28,489 nt of DNA from Intrasporangium_A sp051961875. Lineage in GTDB: Bacteria; Actinomycetota; Actinomycetes; Actinomycetales; Dermatophilaceae. Location: assembly GCF_051961875.1 (NCBI RefSeq), contig NZ_JBQCCV010000047.1, positions 1 through 28,489 on the forward strand, in the 5' to 3' direction. Position 1 is the first letter of the stretch. Each line of letters starts with the position of its first letter. Made by a program: the position numbers and the translations under genes. This document shows, piece after piece, positions 9,534-16,208 of this stretch. The notes beneath the pieces were generated by a model, which was not told where the DNA came from, made no database searches, and saw only the letters and a list, made by a program, of their open reading frames with translations.

Positions 9534-11462
9534 TCAGCCGAACGTGCCCATCCGGCTGCGCGCGGCGTGGACGGGGTTGGCGTCGGCGACGAGGTCGTCG
9601 AAGCGGTAACCCGCGATCCGGGCGGTCTCGACGAGTGCTGCCGCGCGCTCCTGGGCGGGCGAGTTGTCGAGCCGGGCCCAGCCCTGCCGCAGCACCTGCG
9701 AGAGGGACTCCCGGTCGCGCACGGCCATGATGAGCGGGAAGCCGAACCGGTCCTGGTAGCGCGACGTGAGGTCGGCGAGCTCCTCGTGGTCCTTCTGGTC
9801 GAGGCGGGTCAGGCCGAGCGCCGACTGGTCCCGGAAGGAGACGTCGTCGGGCAGGGCCGTCGCGACACTCTCGGCGCCCAGCTCGGGGTAGGAGCCGAGG
9901 AGGGCCGCCTGATCCTCCGGCGTGCCCGAGAAGAGCGCGTCCTGGAAGGCGCGGCGGAGGTCACCGGTGTCACTGAAGGGCCGGTGCTCGTAGGCCTCCT
10001 CGACGACCCACGTCGGCCCCTGGAAAAGGGAACCGAAGGTGTCGACGAACTGCTCGCGGCTCATCGCGTTGACCTCGCTGAGCCGGATGAGAGAGCCGGG
10101 CGATCCTGCGACGGCGGGGCCGGCGCTCGAGCCGACGTGGTGGAAGAGGGCGTTGAGGACGATCGCGGTGATGCTCCCCAGCGTGATGCCCGAGCCGAAG
10201 ATGATCTGGGCCCAGGACGGGACGGCTTTGGCGATGTCGGGCTGGGCCGTCACGTACATCGCGAGCCCGATGCTCGTGGCGACGATGACGACGTTGCGGT
10301 GGTCGTGGAAGTCCACGCGCGTCAGCGTCTGGATGCCGACGACGGCCACGGTGGCGAACATCGCGAGCGCCGCGCCGCCGAGGACCGGGTGGGGGATGCC
10401 GGCGACGATGGCACCCGCCTTGGGGATCAGGCCCAGGACGATCATGATGGCGCCCGCTGCCGCGACGACATACCGGCTCTTGATCCGGGTGAGCCGGACG
10501 AGGCCGACGTTCTCCGCGAAGCACGTGTAGGGGAACGAGTTGAGGATGCCGCCGATGGTCGTCGCGAGGCCGTCAGCGCGCAGCGCGCGGCCGATGTCCT
10601 CGCCGGTGATGCGCTTCTCGACGATCTCGCCCGTCGCGAAGACGTCACCGGTCGTCTCCACGGCGGTGATGAGCATGACGACGATCATCGAGATGATCGC
10701 GGCGATCGAGAACTTGGGCCAGCCGAAGTAGAAGGGCGTCGTGACGCCGACCCAGTGCGACGAGGCGACGTTGTCGAAGTGTGCGTCGCCGAGCACCCAG
10801 GCGATGAGCGTGCCGAGGACGAGGCCGAGCAGGACCGCGACCGTCGCCATGAAGCCCTTGAAGATGCGCTGGATCGCGACGATGAGCGCGAGCGTGCCGA
10901 CCGCATAGGCGAGGTTGCGCCCGCTGGACGGGTTGAGCGTCGGCCCGGCCCCACCTGCCGCATCGGCCGCGGCGACCGGCAGCAGCGCGATACCGATGAT
11001 GGTGATGACCGAGCCGGTCACGACGGGTGGGAAGAAGCGGATCAGCCGGCTGAAGTAGGGCGCGATGAGGAAGGTGAACAGGCCCGAGACGATGACGGCG
11101 CCGTAGATGACGACCAGGCCCTCGGTGCCGCCACCGGCCGCGAGGCCGATCGCGATCATCGGGGAGACGGCCGTGAAGGTCACGCCCTGGAGGAGGGGGA
11201 GCCGCACGCCGATCTTCCAGAATCCGACGGACTGGATGATGGACGCGATGCCGCACGTGAACAGGTCGGCGTTGATGAGGTGGATGAGCTGCTCGGTCGT
11301 GAGGCCGATCGCCCCGGCGAGGAGGATCGGCACGATGACGGCACCCGCGTAGAAGGCGAGGACGTGCTGGAACCCATAGATTGCAAGCTTCGGGGCCGGG
11401 AGGAGCTCGTCGACGGGGTGGCGCTGGCGAGCGGGCTTGGACTCGAGGGACAGTGCGCTCAT
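9534..11462 (-). CDS. NCS2 purine (urate/xanthine-type) permease fused to an OHCU-decarboxylase-like domain
   Basis: 642 residues. Residues about 25-445 are a nucleobase:cation symporter-2 permease of the UraA/PbuX/UacT type, with many hydrophobic helices and the NCS2 signature ENVGLVRLTR (317-326). Residues about 461-626 form a soluble domain like 2-oxo-4-hydroxy-4-carboxy-5-ureidoimidazoline (OHCU) decarboxylase, the last step from urate to (S)-allantoin. It has YQDRFGFP (569-576), then AARLDN-like and ARIAGYRFDDLV elements. The two catalytic positions differ from the family: HP-x-LG is SYPELG (Tyr525, codon TAC at 9890-9888) and S-x-x-EQ is SFRDQ (Asp545). The start is the ATG at 11462 with AGAAGGG upstream; 31 in-frame codons farther up overlap the promoter. 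It lies in the same direction as xdhA, 174 bases ahead of it. Permease function is well supported; enzyme activity of the tail is doubtful. Confidence 0.9.
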   Translation of the reverse strand: MSALSLESKPARQRHPVDELLPAPKLAIYGFQHVLAFYAGAVIVPILLAGAIGLTTEQLIHLINADLFTCGIASIIQSVGFWKIGVRLPLLQGVTFTAVSPMIAIGLAAGGGTEGLVVIYGAVIVSGLFTFLIAPYFSRLIRFFPPVVTGSVITIIGIALLPVAAADAAGGAGPTLNPSSGRNLAYAVGTLALIVAIQRIFKGFMATVAVLLGLVLGTLIAWVLGDAHFDNVASSHWVGVTTPFYFGWPKFSIAAIISMIVVMLITAVETTGDVFATGEIVEKRITGEDIGRALRADGLATTIGGILNSFPYTCFAENVGLVRLTRIKSRYVVAAAGAIMIVLGLIPKAGAIVAGIPHPVLGGAALAMFATVAVVGIQTLTRVDFHDHRNVVIVATSIGLAMYVTAQPDIAKAVPSWAQIIFGSGITLGSITAIVLNALFHHVGSSAGPAVAGSPGSLIRLSEVNAMSREQFVDTFGSLFQGPTWVVEEAYEHRPFSDTGDLRRAFQDALFSGTPEDQAALLGSYPELGAESVATALPDDVSFRDQSALGLTRLDQKDHEELADLTSRYQDRFGFPLIMAVRDRESLSQVLRQGWARLDNSPAQERAAALVETARIAGYRFDDLVADANPVHAARSRMGTFG

Positions 11463-11498
11463 GGGGGATCCCTTCTCGGTGAGGCGACGTTGCCTCGC

Positions 11499-11513
11499 TT
11501 CCACGACGTGGAA
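11499..11513. promoter_or_regulatory. Palindromic operator candidate in the purine permease leader
   Basis: TTCCAC-GAC-GTGGAA is a perfect 6-3-6 inverted repeat 37-51 bases upstream of the permease ATG. It lies about 21 bases downstream of a predicted -10 box, where a bound repressor would block transcription. The regulator is not in the window; GntR- or IclR-type purine regulators are guesses. Confidence 0.5.
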
Positions 11514-11533
11514 ACAAATGTTCAAGCGCCGAA

Positions 11534-11563
11534 ACTGTAGGATCGCGCGCACCACCCCGTCAA
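11534..11563 (-). promoter_or_regulatory. Putative sigma-70-type promoter of the purine permease
   Basis: On the minus strand TTGACG (11563-11558) is followed after 18 bases by TACAGT (11539-11534). This is a fair match to TTGACA/TATAAT and the best in the window. It is 72 bases upstream of the permease ATG, with a palindrome between it and the start codon. Confidence 0.5.
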
Positions 11564-11637
11564 TGGTTTCGTGCGAAGTCGCCCCCGGATCAGTTCAGCC
11601 CTCGAGCTGAGCGCCATACCCGCGATGGGATGCCGTG

Positions 11638-11973
11638 TCAGGGGGCGGTGCTGCCCTCCGGCTCGCCACCGCCCGGCTTGCCGCTCAGGCCGCTGCGCAT
11701 CGATGCCGCGTCATCGATGTCCTCGGCGGCGCTGTGGCCGTTCTCGGCGTCCATGTCGTCCCCGCCGCTCACCGAGTCGAGCAGCTCGGCGCCGACGTTC
11801 TCCTCCTCGCGGCCCTCGTGCTCCTTCGCGGCCTCGAGGTCGTCGCCCTTGAGGGCCTCGAGCCCGTCCGGGCGACCCTCTTCGGGATCCTTCATCGTCG
11901 GCTCCGAGTCCTGGTCGACGTAACCCTCCTCAGGGTCGGTGCCACTCGCTGCGTTGCTGTTCGTCGTGTCCAT
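11638..11973 (-). CDS. Small, highly acidic, probably disordered hypothetical protein
   Basis: 111 residues with no recognised domain. Asp, Glu, Gly, Ser and Ala dominate, there is no Cys or Trp, hydrophobic runs are absent, and two DPEEG repeats occur (near 13 and 30). It looks intrinsically disordered and cytosolic. It starts 65 bases after the tex stop on the same strand and may be co-transcribed. A GAGG lies too close to the ATG to be a strong ribosome site. GC pattern and lack of stops on this strand support coding, but the function is unknown. It could be a nucleic-acid mimic, a stress-related acidic protein or a species-level orphan. Confidence 0.65.
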   Translation of the reverse strand: MDTTNSNAASGTDPEEGYVDQDSEPTMKDPEEGRPDGLEALKGDDLEAAKEHEGREEENVGAELLDSVSGGDDMDAENGHSAAEDIDDAASMRSGLSGKPGGGEPEGSTAP

Positions 11974-12038
11974 GGCCTCGGCATACCCGGTGGACCCGGG
12001 GAGGAACCGCGAGGGCGAGGCGTGCGCCGGCTGGTCCC

Positions 12039-14399
12039 TCAGCCGCGGTAACCGGCCCGGCGCAGGGCGTCGGCCATCGCGCTGTCGACCGGAGCGGGCT
12101 CCCGGCGTCCGCCGTCGCGGGACCGGACACGGTCGCCGCCCCGGGCACGGTCGCCGCCCTTGGCCCGGGCACCGCCGGCCGCGTCACGGCCGCGCGGTGC
12201 CTTGCCCCCCGATGCCACCTCGTCGTCGAGGCGCAGGGTGAGGGAGATCCGCTTGCGGGGGAGGTCGACCTCGAGGACCTTGACCTTGACGACGTCGCCC
12301 GGCTTGACGACCTCGCGCGGGTCCTTGACGAACCGGTCCGACAGGGCCGACACATGGGCGAGCCCGTCCTGGTGGACCCCGATGTCGATGAACGCCCCGA
12401 AGGCCGCCACGTTGGTGACGACTCCCTCCAGCCGCATGCCCGGCCGCAGGTCGGAGAGCTTCTCGACGCCTTCGGCGAAGGTCGCCGTCGTGAACGCCGG
12501 ACGTGGGTCGCGCCCCGGCTTCTCGAGCTCGGCAAGGATGTCGGTCACGGTCGGCAGGCCGAAGGTGTCGTCGACGAAGTCGGCCGGTCGAAGCGCCCGC
12601 AGTGCCGAGGTGTTGCCGATGAGGGTGCGCAGCTCGCTCCCGCTCGACTCCAGGATCCGGCGCACCACCGGGTAGGCCTCCGGGTGGACGCTCGAGGTGT
12701 CGAGGGGGTCGTCCCCGCCGGGGATCCGCAGGAAGCCCGCGGCCTGCTCGAACGCCTTTGGCCCGAGCCGCGGGACGTCCCGGAGACCGGCCCGGGTGCG
12801 GAACGGGCCGTGGGCGTCACGGTGCGCGACGATCGTCTCGGCGAGGCCGGAGGTGATCCCGGAGACCCGTGTCAGCAGGGGAGCGGACGCGGTGTTGACG
12901 TCGACGCCGACGGCGTTGACGCAGTCCTCCACGACGGCGTCGAGGGACCGGCTGAGGGCGGTCTGGGAGACGTCGTGCTGGTACTGCCCGACCCCGATCG
13001 ACTTGGGGTCGATCTTGACGAGCTCGGCGAGCGGGTCCTGCAGGCGCCTGGCGATCGACACCGCGCCGCGCAGCGACACGTCGAGGTCCGGCAGCTCGCC
13101 CGACGCGTAGGCCGACGCCGAGTAGACCGAGGCCCCGGCCTCCGAGACGATCGCCTTGGTCAGTTTGAGCTCCGGGTGCCGCTTGACCAGGTCGGTGACG
13201 AGCTTGTCCGTCTCACGCGACGCGGTGCCGTTGCCGATCGCGACGAGATCGACGTGGTGTTTCGCGGCGAGGGCGGCGAGGGTCGCGATCGAGCGGTCCC
13301 ACTGGTTCTGCGGCACGTGGGGGTGGATGACCTCCGTCGCCACGACCTTGCCGGTCGGGTCGACGACGGCGACCTTGACGCCGGTCCGGAAGCCCGGGTC
13401 GAGGCCCATGGTGGCGCGGGTGCCGGCCGGCGCCGCGAGGAGCAGGTCACGCAGGTTGGCTGCGAAGACCCGCACCGCCTCCTCCTCCGCCTGCTGGCGC
13501 AGTCGCATCCGCAGGTCGATGCCGAGGTGGACGAGGACCTTGGTGCGCCAGGCCCACCGGACCGTGTCGCGCAGCCACCGGTCGGCCGGGCGGCCGAGGT
13601 CCTCGACCCCGAACCGCCGGGCGATGCGCCGCTCGTAGACGGTCGGTCCGGTGACCGGCTCGTCGGTCGCCGGCAACGGGTCGATGGTGACGCTGAGGAC
13701 GTCCTCCTTCTCGCCACGGAACATCGCGAGGATCCGGTGCGAGGGCAGCCTCGTGAGCGGCTCGGCGAAGTCGAAGTAGTCGGCGAACTTCGCTCCCTCC
13801 TCCGCCTTGCCGTCGCGCACCTTGGAGACGAGCCGCCCCTGGGACCACATGAGCTCGCGCAGCTCGCCGACCAGGTCGGCGTCCTCGGCAAACCGTTCCA
13901 CGAGGATGGCGCGGGCACCCTCAAGCGCCGCCGCGACGTCCGCGACCCCGCGCTCCACGTCGACGTATGCCGCCGCCTCGGCCTCCGGGTCCGTGGCCGG
14001 GGTGGTCAGCAGGGTCTCGGCCAGCGGCTCCAGGCCGGCCTCCCGGGCCATCTGCCCCTTCGTCCGGCGCTTCGGCTTGTAGGGGAGGTAGATGTCCTCG
14101 AGCCGGGCCTTCGTGTCGGCGGCCCGGACCTGGGCCTCGAGCTGAGGCGTCAGCTTGCCCTGCTCGCGGATCGACTCCAGGACCGCCGTGCGTCGGTCCT
14201 CGAGCTCACGCAGGTAGCCGAGGCGCTCCTCCAGCGTGCGCAGCTGGGCGTCGTCGAGCCCGCCGGTGGCCTCCTTGCGGTAGCGGGCGACGAACGGCAC
14301 CGTCGCGCCGCCGTCGAGCAGGGCGACTGCGGCCGACACCTGCCCGCCGGCGACGCCCAGCTCCTCCGCGATCCGGGACTCGACCGACTGCACTCCCAC
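12039..14399 (-). CDS. tex: Tex-family RNA-binding transcription accessory protein
   Basis: About 786 residues. Tex is a conserved cytosolic protein that binds RNA through an S1 domain and is linked to transcription complexes and toxin-gene expression in some bacteria. Seen in order: N-terminal helical Tex domain (PFVARYRKEATGGLDD, LEDIYLPYKPKRRTK), a YqgF/RNase H-like domain (about 330-430, beginning GLDPGFRTG), helix-hairpin-helix repeats (about 490-560, with SIGVGQYQHDV just before), and an S1 domain (about 650-723, EGVVTNVAAFGAFIDIGV). A basic Arg/Gly/Asp-rich tail near 730-768 comes from a short tandem DNA repeat and resembles RGG-type RNA-binding tails. GTG codons at 14405, 14399 and 14393 could start it. 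GAGAGGGAG is best spaced for 14399, giving MGVQSVESRIAEELGV. Confidence 0.93.
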   Translation of the reverse strand: MGVQSVESRIAEELGVAGGQVSAAVALLDGGATVPFVARYRKEATGGLDDAQLRTLEERLGYLRELEDRRTAVLESIREQGKLTPQLEAQVRAADTKARLEDIYLPYKPKRRTKGQMAREAGLEPLAETLLTTPATDPEAEAAAYVDVERGVADVAAALEGARAILVERFAEDADLVGELRELMWSQGRLVSKVRDGKAEEGAKFADYFDFAEPLTRLPSHRILAMFRGEKEDVLSVTIDPLPATDEPVTGPTVYERRIARRFGVEDLGRPADRWLRDTVRWAWRTKVLVHLGIDLRMRLRQQAEEEAVRVFAANLRDLLLAAPAGTRATMGLDPGFRTGVKVAVVDPTGKVVATEVIHPHVPQNQWDRSIATLAALAAKHHVDLVAIGNGTASRETDKLVTDLVKRHPELKLTKAIVSEAGASVYSASAYASGELPDLDVSLRGAVSIARRLQDPLAELVKIDPKSIGVGQYQHDVSQTALSRSLDAVVEDCVNAVGVDVNTASAPLLTRVSGITSGLAETIVAHRDAHGPFRTRAGLRDVPRLGPKAFEQAAGFLRIPGGDDPLDTSSVHPEAYPVVRRILESSGSELRTLIGNTSALRALRPADFVDDTFGLPTVTDILAELEKPGRDPRPAFTTATFAEGVEKLSDLRPGMRLEGVVTNVAAFGAFIDIGVHQDGLAHVSALSDRFVKDPREVVKPGDVVKVKVLEVDLPRKRISLTLRLDDEVASGGKAPRGRDAAGGARAKGGDRARGGDRVRSRDGGRREPAPVDSAMADALRRAGYRG

Positions 14400-14511
14400 T
14401 GGCACTCCCTCTCGACGTGGCGACGACCCCGGATGGGGCCGACCTGCGCCAGAGCATTGTGCCGTGAGGGCCGCCCGCCCCGTGACGGAGGGCAGGCGAC
14501 AGCGGCCGCGG

Positions 14512-14525
14512 AGTGAGCGGCATAC
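14512..14525. repeat. 14-base repeat AGTGAGCGGCATAC, copy 1
   Basis: This copy lies in the 14400-14587 gap between tex and the SRPBCC gene and is identical to 22806-22819. Its last ten bases also form the outer part of the hairpin arms at 872-915. The rest of the gap shows no strong promoter or hairpin. One shared 14-mer is close to chance expectation for this window, so functional meaning is open. Confidence 0.4.
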
Positions 14526-14587
14526 GGGACGGACGGGAGTCGGTGCGCGGGGCAGTCAGCCCACTCGGACCTCAGCGCGGCGGCGAG

Positions 14588-14986
14588 TCACCCCAGGCCG
14601 GAGGCGAACCGGTCGAGCGCGCCATCCCAGCGGGCCTGCAGCCCCGGTTCGGCAGCGTGCTCGTGGACGAGGTCGATGCGCGTCCCGTCGGCGACGGGCG
14701 CGAGCTGCAGGTCGACGAGCGAGGCGGGTGCGTCGTCGTTCGCGTGCCAGGAGACGCGGATCTGCTCGAGGGGGTGGTAGGAGCGGACCACACCGTGTGG
14801 ACCCTCGTCGCTGTGCCACGACTCTCCCTTGCTCCCGAGCTGGGCCCCCGGGCCCAGGAGAGCCTGCATGCCGTCGCTGCTGATCAGGTGCTGCCACACC
14901 TGCCCCGGCGCGGCCGGCACGGTGCGCGTCGCGTGCACCGCCGGGGACTGGGCTTTGTCAGGGATGGACTCCGTCGTACTGGTCAT
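14588..14986 (-). CDS. SRPBCC (START/AHSA1-like) ligand-binding domain protein
   Basis: 132 residues. The pattern begins with a beta strand (AVHATRTVPAAPGQVWQHL), then SSDGMQALLGPGAQLG, strands around VRSYHPLEQIRVSWHAN and LAPVADGTRIDLVHEH, and a closing helix (LQARWDGALDRFASGL). This is the layout of the activator-of-Hsp90-like SRPBCC fold, small single-domain proteins with a hydrophobic cavity. Ligand and role cannot be read from sequence. The ATG at 14986 has GGAGG six bases upstream; the open frame extends 16 codons farther but lacks a ribosome site. It is divergent from the VOC gene at 15138, and the shared promoter holds nested inverted repeats. Confidence 0.8.
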   Translation of the reverse strand: MTSTTESIPDKAQSPAVHATRTVPAAPGQVWQHLISSDGMQALLGPGAQLGSKGESWHSDEGPHGVVRSYHPLEQIRVSWHANDDAPASLVDLQLAPVADGTRIDLVHEHAAEPGLQARWDGALDRFASGLG

Positions 14987-15014
14987 GGGCAACCTCCGGT
15001 GAAGCGGGCCGGGC

Positions 15015-15057
15015 CCCTGATGGGCCAAACCCATCTGACGTAACCAATAGATCAGGG
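15015..15057. promoter_or_regulatory. Nested inverted repeats in the SRPBCC/VOC divergent promoter
   Basis: CCCTGAT (15015-15021) and ATCAGGG (15051-15057) form an outer 7-bp inverted repeat. Inside, GATGGG-CCAAA-CCCATC (15019-15035) is a second perfect one. The outer right arm overlaps the -10 of a candidate minus-strand promoter. This suits repressor control of one or both flanking genes; the regulator is not seen. Confidence 0.45.
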
Positions 15058-15074
15058 AACGGGGGCAAGATCAA
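15046..15074 (-). promoter_or_regulatory. Candidate promoter of the SRPBCC gene
   Basis: On the minus strand TTGATC (15074-15069), a 17-base spacer and TCTATT (15051-15046) form a moderate sigma-70-like pair, 60 bases upstream of the ATG at 14986. Confidence 0.3.
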
Positions 15075-15137
15075 TGGCTACCGGTCGGGAGTTTCGGATC
15101 GACTTCCGTTGTCGTCCCACGCCGGTACCGTCGGGCC

Positions 15138-15515
15138 ATGATCGATCACTTCGGCATCAACTGCTCCGACATGGAGGCGAGCGCGAGGTTCTACGACACG
15201 GTGCTCGGTGTGCTCGGTTTCAGCCGCCAGATGGACTTCGGGCAGGCGATCGGCTACGGCACCGAGGGCAACCCCGCCTTCTGGATCTCGTCCTGGGACG
15301 GGCCTGAGGCGAACCGTGAGATCCACGTCGCCTTCCGGGCGCCCGACATCGAGCACGTGCGTGCCTTCCATGAGGCCGCGGTGGCGCTCGGTGCCGAGTC
15401 GCTGCACGAGCCCCGGCTCTGGCCCGAGTACCACCCGGGCTACTACGGCGCCTTCGTGCGCGACCCCGACGGCAACAACGTCGAGGCGGTCTGCCACACG
15501 GCACCCGAGGGCTGA
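15138..15515 (+). CDS. VOC (glyoxalase/bleomycin-resistance fold) family protein
   Basis: 125 residues, one vicinal-oxygen-chelate module with two beta-alpha-beta-beta-beta units: DHFGINCSDMEASARFYDTVLG near the start and EIHVAFRAPDIEHVRAFHEAA in the second half. Likely metal ligands are His4, His63 and Glu116 (in DPDGNNVEAV). The closing YYGAFVRDPDGNNVEAVCH is typical of small VOC enzymes and glyoxalase-like proteins. A lyase, dioxygenase or resistance function cannot be told apart from sequence. The ATG at 15138 lacks a clear Shine-Dalgarno sequence. It is divergent from the SRPBCC gene. Confidence 0.85.
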   Translation: MIDHFGINCSDMEASARFYDTVLGVLGFSRQMDFGQAIGYGTEGNPAFWISSWDGPEANREIHVAFRAPDIEHVRAFHEAAVALGAESLHEPRLWPEYHPGYYGAFVRDPDGNNVEAVCHTAPEG

Positions 15516-15566
15516 CGCCACCGCCGCGGCTCTCCGTTCCTCACCACCGTCCCGTATGCGGCACGC

Positions 15567-16010
15567 TCACGCGGGACGCGACAGCTCTCCGGTGCCGGGC
15601 GGGCCGAGAGTGAGGATGCCGCTCGGCGTCGCGATCGCCCGCCCCTGCAGCTCGATGCCGGCACCGTCGGCAGCGCCCCCGAGCATGCGCAGGGCCGCGT
15701 CGTCGTCGGGAGTGCGCTCAGGGGTGCCCGGGCGGGCCAGGACGACGACGAGCGAGCCGGTGCCGTGTTCGGCAAGGTCCCCGAGGAGCGTCCGCCAGCG
15801 GCGTGCGTCCTCGCCCCTGGGGGCGCCGGCTGGGACGTCGCGGATCGCGAGCGGTTGCAGCATCCGGCCGTCTGGATGTGTCAGGAGCAGGTAGACCGCA
15901 CCTGCCCGCCGCGACTGCTCGGTGACGACGAGGTCGACGACGTCCGCGAAGACGTCCGGGTCGGTGATCGGTCGCTCGGCCCATCCGCGGGGCAGGTCCT
16001 TGAATCCCAT
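15567..16010 (-). CDS. Uncharacterised conserved-looking small protein
   Basis: 147 residues from the ATG at 16010 (MGFKDLPRGWAE). A longer frame to 16058 exists, but its added residues are basic and unlike a real N-terminus. The protein alternates strands and helices: VFADVVDLVVTEQSRRAG, AVYLLLTHPDGRMLQPLAI, RWRTLLGDLAEHGTGSLVVVLARPG and a C-terminal GIELQGRAIATPSG element, which suggests a compact alpha/beta fold. No catalytic motif or signal peptide is visible and I do not recognise the family. It converges on the VOC gene, 51 bases apart. No clear ribosome site was found. Confidence 0.65.
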   Translation of the reverse strand: MGFKDLPRGWAERPITDPDVFADVVDLVVTEQSRRAGAVYLLLTHPDGRMLQPLAIRDVPAGAPRGEDARRWRTLLGDLAEHGTGSLVVVLARPGTPERTPDDDAALRMLGGAADGAGIELQGRAIATPSGILTLGPPGTGELSRPA

Positions 16011-16146
16011 GTCAGGAGCATGCCGGGAAGGCCGCATCGGACGTCCTCGCTTGTCCACAGGCCCGACCGCGGCGACCCAGGCCGTGGTCCCGGACGGTGG
16101 TCAGCGCGCCGGGGGGGCGATGGCGCAAAGAGGCCGTGGACAGCGA

Positions 16147-16181
16147 ACCGGCCGGCGCCCCCTAGGGGAACGCCGGCCGGT
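16147..16181 (-). terminator. 11-bp GC hairpin terminating the nuclease/5'-nucleotidase gene
   Basis: ACCGGCCGGCG (16147-16157) pairs exactly with CGCCGGCCGGT (16171-16181). The 13-base loop contains the palindrome CCCCTAGGGG. It begins 28 bases past the stop of the large nuclease gene on the minus strand. No U tract is evident. A 12-base direct repeat, GTTGTCAGCGGC, at 16188-16199 and 16205-16216 spans the gene end. Confidence 0.7.
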
Positions 16182-16208
16182 CCGGGTGTTGTCAGCGGCT
16201 GCTGGTTG

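Noticed and set aside
12120..12170. Repeat array in the tex 3' end as a mobile or CRISPR-like repeat
   Set aside because: It is a short in-frame tandem repeat encoding the Arg/Gly/Asp-rich tail, without spacers or flanking duplication.
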